A stretch of DNA of 64,000 bases from Collinsella sp. 4_8_47FAA (GCF_000763055.1 NZ_KN214134.1:452909-516908); one strand, 5' to 3'; counted from the stretch's first letter, positions 35,903 through 44,368 are shown. Notes: a model not told the origin generated them from the sequence alone. Numbers and translations are program-made.

Positions 35903-36295
35903 ATGGTTACCGTCGCGTTTTCGGAACTGCGCCAAAACCTTACGCAGGTGGCCGAAAGGGTTGCCAATGATGGCGAGGAGGTTGTGGTCTTCAAGCGGAG
36001 CAAGCCGTTGTTCAAGATCGTGCCGCTCGACTATGAAAGCCCCGTTGCGGTGGAATATGACGCCGTCCAGGAGCGTGGGGACGCAAAGCCGACGCGCGGC
36101 TCGGACAAGCCCAAGCGCGACGTGGGTACGATGTGGCATCCCAAGATCACCTGGAAGGAGATTCGCGAGATGCTCGCGGAGGATGAGGACTACCAGGAGT
36201 ATCTCGATATCGTGGCTAACATGCCAAAGGGAACGCCGCTCGATACGATGACGGTTGAAGATGAAAAGCGCGTCGCAAGGGAGCGCTACCTATGA
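35903..36295 (+). CDS. Type II antitoxin, Phd/YefM family
   Basis: A 130-residue antitoxin. The first 60 residues are a Phd/YefM DNA-binding domain: VTVAFSELRQNLTQVAERVANDGEEVVVFKRSKPLFKIVPL. A longer charged tail follows, probably the toxin-wrapping part; about 130 residues is long for the family. It should neutralise the PIN toxin encoded next and repress the promoter. I chose ATG 35903 (ribosome site gagaggagcag); ATG 35885 is possible. The stop overlaps the toxin start by four bases (ATGA). Confidence 0.88.
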   Translation: MVTVAFSELRQNLTQVAERVANDGEEVVVFKRSKPLFKIVPLDYESPVAVEYDAVQERGDAKPTRGSDKPKRDVGTMWHPKITWKEIREMLAEDEDYQEYLDIVANMPKGTPLDTMTVEDEKRVARERYL

Positions 36296-36714
36296 GGGCA
36301 TTTCTCGATACCAATTTTCTGCTCGATTGCGTGCTTCCGGGCCGGCCGGAGCACGCAGCGGCGCAAACGATCAAGGGGCTCGTCGACGTGGGGCTTATCG
36401 AGGGCGTTGTTTCGGCCTGCTCTCTCAAGGACGCGTACTACATTCTCACCAAACAGACAGGCGAGGCACGCGCCCGCGAGGTAGTGCGTGACTGCCTTAA
36501 GAGCTACTCGGTAGAGCCTCTCGACCAAGAAGCTTGTTTTACCTCCGCCTATTCCGATGAGCCGGACTTTGAGGACGGCTGTATCCGTGCGATGGCCGAG
36601 CGTGCCGGCGTGGACTTTATTATCACGCGTGACCGCGCCGCTTTTGTGCGCTCGACCATCAAGACCTTCTCGCCTGCAGAGTTCATCCGTGCGTTTCCGA
36701 TTCCGGAGGAGTAA
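36292..36714 (+). CDS. PIN-domain toxin (VapC-like ribonuclease)
   Basis: A 140-residue PIN-domain protein. The catalytic acids are present: FLDTNFLLD at the N-terminus and EPDFEDGCIRAMAERAGVDFIITRD (about 91-115). These cleave RNA, often tRNA, when released from the antitoxin. It is read in the same operon as the Phd-type antitoxin, with an ATGA overlap. It is intact, so the pair is probably functional. Confidence 0.88.
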   Translation: MRAFLDTNFLLDCVLPGRPEHAAAQTIKGLVDVGLIEGVVSACSLKDAYYILTKQTGEARAREVVRDCLKSYSVEPLDQEACFTSAYSDEPDFEDGCIRAMAERAGVDFIITRDRAAFVRSTIKTFSPAEFIRAFPIPEE

Positions 36715-36786
36715 AACCGCCATATCGAGGACTGTCTCCAGTGTGGTAGATCTTCTGTAGCCGACGCTCGTTAGTTGAGCTACACT

Positions 36787-36810
36787 TCATAATTATGTAC
36801 ATAATTATGA
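36787..36810. promoter_or_regulatory. 24-bp perfect palindrome, operator of the second toxin-antitoxin pair
   Basis: From 36787 to 36810 the sequence is its own reverse complement, centred on tgtaca (core ataattatgtacataattat). It lies 12 bases before the antitoxin start. The size fits an autorepressor site. Confidence 0.75.
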
Positions 36811-36822
36811 TTGGAGTTGAAC

Positions 36823-37092
36823 ATGCCCGTTTGCGTTCCAATTAAAGATATGCGGGACACCGCGAAATTCTCGGAGCTCGTTGAAACTACTCCTGGTCCA
36901 GTGACTGTTACAAAAAACGGCTATAGCAAATTTGTTGTACTTCGATCCGAGGACTACGACCTCATGGTTCAGGAACAGGCTAAGGCTCGCCTGATGGCTC
37001 GTATAGCTGTGGCCGAGCGGGAGCGTGCTGCCGGCACGGCGCGTGATGCCTTTGAGGCCCTCGATGACCTTGAGGCAAAATATGGCCTATAA
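36823..37092 (+). CDS. Type II antitoxin, Phd/YefM-RelB-like
   Basis: An 89-residue antitoxin. The N-terminal DNA-binding part reads PIKDMRDTAKFSELVETTPGPVTVTKNGYSKFVVLRSEDYDLM (about 5-47), followed by a helical, charged tail LMARIAVAERERAA. It should bind the palindrome just upstream and the RelE/ParE-type toxin that follows. I chose ATG 36823 after a ggag ribosome site. Its end overlaps the toxin start by 11 bases. Confidence 0.88.
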   Translation: MPVCVPIKDMRDTAKFSELVETTPGPVTVTKNGYSKFVVLRSEDYDLMVQEQAKARLMARIAVAERERAAGTARDAFEALDDLEAKYGL

Positions 37093-37417
37093 CGTCAAGA
37101 TTCTGCCTACAGCTGAACAAGAAGTTGACGATATCGTTGATTATCTATTGGGGCATGGTATTTTTACCGCCCGGCACTTTCCTGATAAATACCGTAGTCA
37201 GCTCCAGCTTCTTCAAAGTGGTGTAGTTGACTACGGCTTATCGAAGTTGCCCGAGCTTGCAGTGCTTGGTTACCATGCTTGCCTCGTTAATTCTTATGTA
37301 ATGCTTTATTACTACGATAACGAGGACGTTGTGATTGCCCATGTTTTTCACCAAAGCCAAGATTATGCCGCATTGGTGATATCTAGAAATCGATTCGAGT
37401 TGCTAGATGATGATTAG
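37082..37417 (+). CDS. RelE/ParE-family toxin
   Basis: A 111-residue toxin. NVKILPTAEQEVDDIVDYLLG (about 4-24) is the first helix region; the closing block is VNSYVMLYYYDNEDVVIAHVFHQSQDY (about 70-96), the ParE/RelE signature, which ends in the common HxxQDY motif. Such toxins poison gyrase (ParE) or cleave mRNA at the ribosome (RelE); the sequence does not decide. I chose ATG 37082, which overlaps the antitoxin. A terminator follows. Confidence 0.88.
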   Translation: MAYNVKILPTAEQEVDDIVDYLLGHGIFTARHFPDKYRSQLQLLQSGVVDYGLSKLPELAVLGYHACLVNSYVMLYYYDNEDVVIAHVFHQSQDYAALVISRNRFELLDDD

Positions 37418-37459
37418 TAAGAACCGCCCGGAAGTATGATGCCTTCCGGGCGGTTCTTA
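37418..37459. terminator. Bidirectional terminator after the second toxin-antitoxin pair
   Basis: Perfect 17-bp stem (37418-37434, 37443-37459; core gaaccgcccgg / ccgggcggttc) with an 8-base loop. It resembles the ligA terminator in its cccggaag/cttccggg core. Confidence 0.8.
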
Positions 37460-37554
37460 CTTTGCTGGGGCAACCGGCACCGCGATCCGCGTCACTTGGG
37501 TCGCCGGGTCGTCGCTGATGATGTCGTCGATAAGGGCGATTTCGCGTCGTCCCG
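37457..37554 (-). pseudogene. Gene 3'-end relic B
   Basis: The minus strand encodes GRREIALIDDIISDD, then PATQVTRIAVPVAPAK and a stop. The last 15 residues match relic A (35677-35724) in A-T-x-x-T-R-I-x-x-P-x-x-x-x-K. It runs up to the stop of the MATE gene, so its 5' part is missing. The family is not recognised. Confidence 0.45.
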
Positions 37555-38901
37555 CTACGCTGCCAACTTGTCAAAAGCCCCGCGCCGGTTGAGCACGGTA
37601 AACGCGACAACACAGATGACGGCCGACAAAATCGATCCGCACGGCGAAGCGATACCCATGGGAAACAGCGTGTCGGAATAGGCGTTCGACAGCAGCCACG
37701 CGCCCGGCACGCGAATGAGCGCCACGGCCAGCACGTTGTGCGCAAAGCCGATGTAGCTCTTGCCGTATGCAGCGAAAAAGCCGCTAAAGCAAATGTGGAT
37801 GCCGGCAAAGATTGCATCGAAAATATAACTGTGCATATAGCCGGTACCGGCCGCGACCACCGCGGGGTCCTTGGCAAAAAAGCCGATAAACGCCGGCGCC
37901 ACTAGCCACATCAGCACCGTAATCAGACAGCCGTACACCACCGAGATGGTCATGGCGTCCTTGAGTACCTGACGAGCGCGGTCGCCCTTGCCCGCGCCGG
38001 CGTTTTGCGCCGTGAGCGCGCTGACGGTGGCGCCCATGGAACTCGGCACAATGAACAAAAAGCTGATCATCTTCTCGACCAGGCCCACGGCAGCGGCGTC
38101 GACCAGGCCACGATGGTTGGCGATGACGGTGATAAACATAAACGCCACCTGGATGCAGCCGTCCTGCACGGCCACGGGCACGCCGATCTTAAGAATACTG
38201 CCGAGCACCTCGGGCTGGGGGCGCAGGTCGCTACGCTTAACGTGGATGTTCGTGCGGCGGCTCTTGAGCCACACAAGCGCGAGGGCAACGCTGGCCGTCT
38301 GCGCGGTCACCGTGCCGAGCGCCGCGCCCACGGGGCCGAGCCCCATGTGGCCGATAAACAGAAAATCGAGCGCGATGTTGATGATGCATGCCACGCCGAT
38401 CACGTACATAGGCGAGCGCGAATCGCCCAGGCCGCGAAAGATGGCCGAGAGGATATTGTACGCGGCGATAAAGGGAATGCCCATAAAGCAGATACGCAGG
38501 TAGGCGGCGGTACCTTCGACTGCCTCGGCCGGCGTGCCAATGAGTGCCACGATTTGCGGGCACAGTGCGAGCAGGACAGCGGCCAGCACCACCGAGACAC
38601 CCATAAAGAGTGTGATGGTGTTGCCGATGGCGGTCTCGGCGCGGTCGAAGCGGCGCGAGCCCACGGCGTGGCCGACGATGACCGTCGTTCCCATGGCCAG
38701 GCCCACGAGCGTCACGGTAATGATATAGAGCGTCTGCGCGCCATTGCCCACGGCGGTGATGCCGGCGGCGCCGCTAAACTGCCCCATCATGTACAGGTCG
38801 GCCATGCCGTAGAGCATCTGCAAAAAGTACGAGAGCATGTAGGGCAGGGCAAAGACCGCGATGGTCTTGAGGACATTGCCGCGTGTGAGGTCGTGTTCCA
38901 T
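37555..38901 (-). CDS. MATE-family efflux pump
   Basis: A 448-residue transporter with about 12 predicted helices in two similar halves: IAVFALPYMLSYFLQMLYGMADLYMMGQFSG at the N-terminus, GVPVAVQDGCIQVAF starting the second half. MATE pumps use Na+ or H+ to expel cationic drugs. It begins at ATG 38901; the ribosome site is weak. Upstream on its strand lies a MerR-style promoter, so it may be drug-induced. The 3' end is close to a gene relic. Confidence 0.9.
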   Translation of the reverse strand: MEHDLTRGNVLKTIAVFALPYMLSYFLQMLYGMADLYMMGQFSGAAGITAVGNGAQTLYIITVTLVGLAMGTTVIVGHAVGSRRFDRAETAIGNTITLFMGVSVVLAAVLLALCPQIVALIGTPAEAVEGTAAYLRICFMGIPFIAAYNILSAIFRGLGDSRSPMYVIGVACIINIALDFLFIGHMGLGPVGAALGTVTAQTASVALALVWLKSRRTNIHVKRSDLRPQPEVLGSILKIGVPVAVQDGCIQVAFMFITVIANHRGLVDAAAVGLVEKMISFLFIVPSSMGATVSALTAQNAGAGKGDRARQVLKDAMTISVVYGCLITVLMWLVAPAFIGFFAKDPAVVAAGTGYMHSYIFDAIFAGIHICFSGFFAAYGKSYIGFAHNVLAVALIRVPGAWLLSNAYSDTLFPMGIASPCGSILSAVICVVAFTVLNRRGAFDKLAA

Positions 38902-38943
38902 GGGCGGGGCACTTTCTGGCTGGGTTCGTTTAGCTACCAGTGT

Positions 38944-38974
38944 AGTGAAAACCCTACAACGATTGTAGAGTCAA
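38944..38974 (-). promoter_or_regulatory. MerR-type promoter of the MATE gene
   Basis: On the minus strand: -35 TTGACT (38974-38969), a 19-base spacer with the dyad ctacaatcgttgtag (38968-38954), -10 TTCACT (38949-38944). A 19-base spacer centred on a dyad is the hallmark of promoters activated by MerR-family regulators. No merR gene is in view nearby. Confidence 0.6.
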
Positions 38975-39011
38975 GGTTTGTGTTGACGCCGAAATGAAAA
39001 AGTCTCGCGCA

Positions 39012-39033
39012 CCATTATTCCGAGTGAATATGG
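39012..39033. promoter_or_regulatory. Second, imperfect copy of the exporter operator
   Basis: ccattattccgagtgaatat at 39012-39031 shares ccattattc with the operator inside the ABC exporter promoter and is itself roughly symmetrical. Confidence 0.35.
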
Positions 39034-39092
39034 ACACACATCACGAGAACTCGCCGCCGGCGCTAACCTTGCAGAAAACGATTTCGGAATAC

Positions 39093-39121
39093 TTGACACC
39101 ATTATTCGGCGCGCAATAATA
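39093..39121 (+). promoter_or_regulatory. Strong promoter with built-in operator for the ABC exporter
   Basis: TTGACA (39093-39098), 17 bases, ATAATA (39116-39121). The dyad attatt-n8-aataat (39101-39106, 39115-39120) fills the spacer, where a MarR- or TetR-type repressor would block polymerase. Confidence 0.6.
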
Positions 39122-39161
39122 CGTGCGTTTGCGAACAACGTTTGATGGGGGTTGAACCTGC

Positions 39162-40991
39162 GTGCGCAATCTCAAAATACTGTTTTCCTATCTAGGGGCA
39201 TACCGTCGCGATGCCATCCTCGGCGTGTTCTTTGTGTCGGTCGAGACGGTGCTCGAGCTGTTTATCCCGGTCATCATGGCCAACATCATCGACGTGGGCG
39301 TGCCTGCGGGTGATATCAACTACATGCTGCTGCAGGGCGCGTACATGTTGGTGTGCGCTGCGCTTTCGCTGGTACTGGGCTTGGGTTATGCCCGCACGTC
39401 CGCCCGCGTTGCCTCGGGCCTAGGCGCTAACCTGCGCGAGGCCGAGTACAAAAAGATTCAGACGCTCGCTTTTGGTAACCTGGACAACTACGACGCCAGC
39501 TCGCTCGTCACCCGCATGACCACGGACATCACCGTTATCCAAAATGCTGTGGGCAACGGCTTTCGCCCTATGGTGCGCGGCCCGGTGACGCTTATCGTCG
39601 GCCTTATCTACGCGCTGATGCTGTCGCGCCCGCTCGCCACCGTCTTTGCGATCATCTTGCCCGTGCTGGCAATCGTACTGGGCGTCATCACCTATCGCGT
39701 CAGTCCGCTCTACCGCCAACTCCAGACCTCGATGGACCACCTCAACGGCGTGGTACAGGAAGACCTCACCGCCGTGCGTGCCGTCAAGGCCTACGTTCGT
39801 ACCGAGCACGAGGAGGCCAAGTTCGACACCGTCAATACCGAGCTCGCCGGCACTGCGACGAAGACCTTTGGCAACGCGGTGCTCAACCTGCCGGTGTTTC
39901 AGCTGTCGATGTACGTGGCTGCGCTCTCCATCCTGTGGATTGGCGGTCGCATGATTCTCGCCGGCAAGCTGGGCGTGGGCTCGCTCACGGGCTTTATGAG
40001 CTACGTCCTGCTGATCATGAATTCGCTCATGATGATTTCCAACGTGTTTTTGCTGCTCACGCGCGCTCTTACGAGTGTGGGCCGTATCGCCGAGGTGCTC
40101 GATGAGGAGCCCTTTATCGCCAACCCCGCGGGAGACCTCGCGATTGCGGCGCCAGCGGACGGCAGTATCGAGTTTCGCGACGTTTCCTTTAAATACCGCG
40201 CGGATGCAGCCGAGGATGTGCTCGAGCATATCGACCTTCGCATCGAGAGCGGCTCGACGGTGGGCATCCTCGGCGGTACGGGATCGGGCAAGAGCTCGCT
40301 TGTGCAGCTGATTGCGCGCCTGTACGACGCTACCGAGGGCGCCGTGCTTGTGGGCGGACGCGACGTGCGCGACTACGACCTCGCGACTCTACGCGACGCT
40401 GTGGGCATTGTGCTGCAAAAGAATGTGCTGTTTACGGGTACCGTGCGCGAGAACCTGCAGTGGGGCAATCCGCAGGCGTCGGACGATGAACTCCTCGCGG
40501 CTTGCCGCGCGGCGTGCGTGGACGAGTTCCTTGATCGCATCGGCGGGCTGGACGGCGAGTTGGGCCAAGGCGGCGCTGGTGTTTCGGGTGGCCAGAAGCA
40601 ACGCCTGTGCATCGCGCGCACGCTGCTCAAGCATCCGCGCGTGCTCATTTTTGATGACTCCACCAGCGCGGTCGATATGGCGACCGACGCAAAGATTCGC
40701 GAGCATATCGCTCGGATTCCCGATGCGACCGTGCTCATCATCGCCCAGCGCATCGCGAGTGTCATGGATGCCGATCGCATTGTGGTGCTGGACGACGGTC
40801 GTGTCCACGGCGTGGGCACGCACGAGGAACTGCTGGCGGGCGACAACATATACCAGGAGATTTACGCCTCGCAGATGGAGTTTGCGGGGAACGCGGACGC
40901 CGGCGATGGCAACGACGGTGGCTGCGCGAATGATCCGTTTTCCTCTGTCGCATGCGGATCACCCTTGGAAGGGGGTGAGCGCCATGCCTAA
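39162..40991 (+). CDS. Heterodimeric ABC exporter, subunit with degenerate ATP site
   Basis: A 609-residue half-transporter: an ABC-type membrane domain (about 1-310, six helices) and an ATPase domain (about 330-580) with Walker A GGTGSGKSS, signature VSGGQKQR and Walker B LIFDDSTSAVD. The catalytic Glu after Walker B is Asp, as in the degenerate site of heterodimeric exporters such as TM287/288 and BmrCD. The Walker B-D loop DDSTSAVD supports that. The start GTG 39162 is read after a ggggg segment. It overlaps the partner gene by 8 bases. It likely exports drugs or lipids. Confidence 0.9.
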   Translation: MRNLKILFSYLGAYRRDAILGVFFVSVETVLELFIPVIMANIIDVGVPAGDINYMLLQGAYMLVCAALSLVLGLGYARTSARVASGLGANLREAEYKKIQTLAFGNLDNYDASSLVTRMTTDITVIQNAVGNGFRPMVRGPVTLIVGLIYALMLSRPLATVFAIILPVLAIVLGVITYRVSPLYRQLQTSMDHLNGVVQEDLTAVRAVKAYVRTEHEEAKFDTVNTELAGTATKTFGNAVLNLPVFQLSMYVAALSILWIGGRMILAGKLGVGSLTGFMSYVLLIMNSLMMISNVFLLLTRALTSVGRIAEVLDEEPFIANPAGDLAIAAPADGSIEFRDVSFKYRADAAEDVLEHIDLRIESGSTVGILGGTGSGKSSLVQLIARLYDATEGAVLVGGRDVRDYDLATLRDAVGIVLQKNVLFTGTVRENLQWGNPQASDDELLAACRAACVDEFLDRIGGLDGELGQGGAGVSGGQKQRLCIARTLLKHPRVLIFDDSTSAVDMATDAKIREHIARIPDATVLIIAQRIASVMDADRIVVLDDGRVHGVGTHEELLAGDNIYQEIYASQMEFAGNADAGDGNDGGCANDPFSSVACGSPLEGGERHA

Positions 40992-42882
40992 GACCGCAGC
41001 CCAAGCACGCCCGGCCGACCTCAAGCGCACTGTGCGTCGCTTGCTCTCCTACATGGGGCATGCCAAGTTCTCGTTGCTCGCGGTGGGCGTGCTCGCCTCC
41101 GTCGCCGCCATCGCGAGCCTCGCCGGCACCTACATGGTGCGCCCCATCGTTAACGGTTTGGCCACGGGCGGGGAGGAACTGCTCGCCAAGCAGGTCATCC
41201 TGACGGCGATCATCTACGCCGCGGGCGTGCTCTCGGCCCTGGGCTACTCACAGATCATGGTGCGCGCGGCCCAACACGTGGTGTCCGATATTCGCCGCGA
41301 CCTGTTCGCGCACATCCAGACGCTGCCGCTCAGTTATTTTGACAGCACGCGCTCGGGCGACATCATGAGTTTTTTCACCAACGACGTCGACACCGTCTCC
41401 GAGGCGCTTAACAACAGCTTTGCCAACGTGATTCAGGCCGCCATTCAGGTTGTGGGCACCACGGCTATGCTCATCATCCTTAACTGGCAGCTCACGATTA
41501 TCACACTCGTGTGCGATGCGGCCATTGTGCTGTATGCGCGCTACTCGGGCGCGCGCTCTAAGCGTTTCTTTGCTGCCCAGCAGGCATCGCTTGGCGACCT
41601 GGACGGATATATCGAAGAGATGGTCTCGGGTCAAAAGGTCATCAAGGTCTTTAACCGTGAGGCGGCGAATGTCGCCGGCTTTGCCTGCCGCAACGACGAG
41701 CTTCGCCGCACCGGCACCGCCGCCGTGAGCTATGCCAACTCCATGGTGCCCATGACTGTCGTGATTGGCTACGTCAACTATGCCATCGTCGCCGTGGCGG
41801 GCGGCATGCTCTGCATCAAGGGGCTCGCCGACGTAGGTGCGCTCGCGAGCTACCTGGTCTTTGTGCGCCAGGCCGCCATGCCCATCAACCAGTTTACGCA
41901 GCTCGGCAACTTCTTGCTCAACGCGTTGGCCGGTGCCGAGCGCCTGTTTGCCGCCATGGACCTTGAGCCCGAGGTGGACGAGGGCTGCGTGGAGCTGGTG
42001 CAGACGGGCGACGCCGCGTGGGCGTGGAAGATTCCCGAGGGCCAGGGCGTGGGCGCGTATGGGCATCTGCATGACGTGGCAGCCGTTGATGAGTCGGGCC
42101 GCGCGGTGGCCGCCGACGGCACCGAGCTCACGTGCGGCTTGGTCCCGCTTGCCGGCGACGTGCGCTTCCATGCCGTGGACTTTTCCTACGTGCCGGGCAC
42201 CCGTGTGCTCACGGATCTCAACCTGTTTGCCAAGCCGGGGCAAAAGATCGCGTTTGTGGGCTCGACGGGCGCCGGCAAGACGACCATTACCAACCTCATC
42301 AACCGCTTCTACGAGGTCGATGACGGCGAGATCACGTACGACGGCATCGACGTCAAGCACATTGCCAAGGCCAGCCTGCGCGGGTCGCTCGGCATTGTGC
42401 TGCAGGACACGCACCTGTTTAGCGGCACCATTGCGCAGAACATCCGCTTTGGCAAGCTCGACGCGACCGACGAGGAGGTGCGCGCCGCTGCCGAGGCCGC
42501 CTGCGCGGATTCGTTTATCCGCCGCCTGCCTAGAGGGTACGACACACCGGTCACGGCCGATGGCGCCAACCTGTCGCAGGGCCAGCGCCAGCTGCTCGCC
42601 ATCGCGCGCGTGGCCGTCGCCGATCCGCCGGTGCTCATCCTGGACGAGGCCACGAGCTCCATTGACACGCGTACCGAAAAGCTCATCGAGCGCGGTATGG
42701 ACCGCATCATGCGCGGTCGCACCACGTTTATGATCGCGCACCGCCTGTCCACTGTCCGCGACGCCGACGCCATCATGGTCCTCGAACACGGCCGCATCAT
42801 CGAGCGCGGCACGCACGAAGAGCTACTCGCCCAGCACGGCGAGTACTGGCAGCTGGCGCATGGCTTAAAAGAGCTGGATTAA
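40984..42882 (+). CDS. Heterodimeric ABC exporter, subunit with canonical ATP site
   Basis: A 632-residue half-transporter and partner of the preceding gene. Its membrane domain ends near residue 320; the ATPase domain has Walker A GSTGAGKTT, signature LSQGQRQL and a canonical Walker B with Glu, LILDEATSSID. Between the membrane and ATPase domains there is an extra stretch of about 55 residues, CVELVQTGDAAWAWKIPEGQ and onward to VPLAGD, longer than in most exporters. ATG 40984 lies within the end of the first gene. The alternation of one degenerate and one intact site is the usual heterodimer arrangement. Confidence 0.92.
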   Translation: MPKTAAQARPADLKRTVRRLLSYMGHAKFSLLAVGVLASVAAIASLAGTYMVRPIVNGLATGGEELLAKQVILTAIIYAAGVLSALGYSQIMVRAAQHVVSDIRRDLFAHIQTLPLSYFDSTRSGDIMSFFTNDVDTVSEALNNSFANVIQAAIQVVGTTAMLIILNWQLTIITLVCDAAIVLYARYSGARSKRFFAAQQASLGDLDGYIEEMVSGQKVIKVFNREAANVAGFACRNDELRRTGTAAVSYANSMVPMTVVIGYVNYAIVAVAGGMLCIKGLADVGALASYLVFVRQAAMPINQFTQLGNFLLNALAGAERLFAAMDLEPEVDEGCVELVQTGDAAWAWKIPEGQGVGAYGHLHDVAAVDESGRAVAADGTELTCGLVPLAGDVRFHAVDFSYVPGTRVLTDLNLFAKPGQKIAFVGSTGAGKTTITNLINRFYEVDDGEITYDGIDVKHIAKASLRGSLGIVLQDTHLFSGTIAQNIRFGKLDATDEEVRAAAEAACADSFIRRLPRGYDTPVTADGANLSQGQRQLLAIARVAVADPPVLILDEATSSIDTRTEKLIERGMDRIMRGRTTFMIAHRLSTVRDADAIMVLEHGRIIERGTHEELLAQHGEYWQLAHGLKELD

Positions 42883-42931
42883 CCCGTTCGAGCACGATAC
42901 TTTGACCCCTCCGTGCCCCTCACCTTGCCTC

Positions 42932-42996
42932 AAACCATCACAACATTCGACGTTTTTCGCCAAAATCGGGAAAAGCATCGAATGTTGTGATGGTTT
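42932..42996. repeat. Intergenic palindrome, family B, copy 1
   Basis: Perfect 19-bp arms, aaaccatcacaacattcga (42932-42950) and tcgaatgttgtgatggttt (42978-42996), interior cgtttttcgccaaaatcggg and onward. Copies also lie at 44174, 48278 and 58444. Confidence 0.9.
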
Positions 42997-43097
42997 TTCT
43001 GCCACTCGACCGGGTGGAATCGCTTTCTTGTGCACGAAGGTGTGCGGACCCGTGAGCAGGGGAATAAGGTTGGTTATCCGACTCCATTGGAGGGCTC

Positions 43098-44135
43098 ATG
43101 GACCTGCCGATCGTCCTGTCCCATAAGACCGCCTGGCTGTACCACAACGTGGCGCGCCCGTCCGAGCCGCTCTCGCGAGCAAGCAGCCTATACGATGAGG
43201 ACTCGCTTGCTAACGAGGCAGAGCCGACTGCGGACCTGCCCAAATTGGGACTCGATGCCAAAGGGCTGAGGGCTTCAACGGCAGTCGGGATCGTTACCGA
43301 CTATCTGGTCTCGATCGGTATTCCACGAGAAGAGCTCGATCATATCGACACGCTCGTCAACTTTGATTTTGAGCGCTCGACGCCGGCTGGATTTAGGTGC
43401 CACGTGTTTGGGGCGCCGGTACCTCCAGGCCATCTTATCGAGGTGGCAGAGGGCCTTCTGGTGGTTGATGAGGCCATGTGCTTTGTCCAAGCGGGTTCGT
43501 GGATGAGTGAGCCCGAGCAGTTGGAATATGGCTACGAAATCTGCGCCCGATACCATTTGAATCATCTGTCGACAGGCGATTATATCGAGATGGGGCAGAG
43601 GTATACCGTTGCCGACTTGATTGCCTATTGCAATGAGAACCGATCTCGTCAGGGGGCTATACACGCGGCCGCCGTGCTCAAGCGCGTGCACGATGGCGCG
43701 CGGTCGCCCATGGAGACGGCCACCGCAATCATGGTCGTAGCAAAGCGTTCCCAGGGAGGGTTGGGATACGCCAAGGTTGAGCTCAACCATCGGGTCGATG
43801 TTCCCAACGAGTTCAAGTATCTCGCAAAGGCCGGGTATTTCGAGATCGACGTATATGCGCCTGCGAGCGGTACGGGGATTGAATACAACGGCTCGGACCA
43901 TCTTGATAAACAGCGCAGCGCGTCGGACGCGGAGCGTATGACCGTGCTGAGCGCGCTGGGCTTTAGGATGATCGTCCTCACCGGGACTCAGTTTGCCCAC
44001 CAGCTGCAATTGCACCGGGCGATGAACGCCATCGCACTCGCTATGGGCCTTAAGTGCGACCGAAGCGAGGTGTTTCAGAAACGTCAAAACGACCTGCGAG
44101 AGTTCGTGATCCGGCACTGGGACGGCAGCCTTTAG
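43098..44135 (+). CDS. Putative DUF559-type (Vsr-like) endonuclease
   Basis: A 345-residue protein. The N-terminal 200 residues are not recognised. The last third has the pattern seen at the end of many actinobacterial AbiEi-like proteins with DUF559 nuclease folds: SPMETATAIMVVAKRS (about 194), ELNHRVDVP, YFEIDVYAP (about 245), GTGIEYNGSDHL (about 257), then a D-x2-R segment and LGFRMIVLT. The ordered E...D...E residues resemble a PD-(D/E)xK active site. ATG 43098 is used with ggagggc upstream. It lies between two copies of the same palindrome family, and its function, perhaps defence, is unproven. Confidence 0.55.
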   Translation: MDLPIVLSHKTAWLYHNVARPSEPLSRASSLYDEDSLANEAEPTADLPKLGLDAKGLRASTAVGIVTDYLVSIGIPREELDHIDTLVNFDFERSTPAGFRCHVFGAPVPPGHLIEVAEGLLVVDEAMCFVQAGSWMSEPEQLEYGYEICARYHLNHLSTGDYIEMGQRYTVADLIAYCNENRSRQGAIHAAAVLKRVHDGARSPMETATAIMVVAKRSQGGLGYAKVELNHRVDVPNEFKYLAKAGYFEIDVYAPASGTGIEYNGSDHLDKQRSASDAERMTVLSALGFRMIVLTGTQFAHQLQLHRAMNAIALAMGLKCDRSEVFQKRQNDLREFVIRHWDGSL

Positions 44136-44173
44136 GGGCGCTTTGGCCCTTCTACGGGGTGCTGTGGGCAGGT

Positions 44174-44236
44174 AAACCATCACAACATTCGACGTTTTTT
44201 GCCAAAAACGGGAAAAGCATCGAATGTTGTGATGGT
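44174..44236. repeat. Intergenic palindrome, family B, copy 2
   Basis: aaaccatcacaacattcga (44174-44192) and tcgaatgttgtgatggt-type right arm (44220-44236), same orientation as copy 1 on the other side of the DUF559-type gene. Confidence 0.85.
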
Positions 44237-44368
44237 CTGTGCTGAGGATGGGCCTAGAAAGTCCGTTTTGCTCGAAGCGACCTGTCCTGTCGTACGGGTG
44301 TCGGCATGATTCTCTCGTGGGGTATTATGTTTTCCGAAGAATAAAACGCCGCGTGAGGGGAGGGCTGC

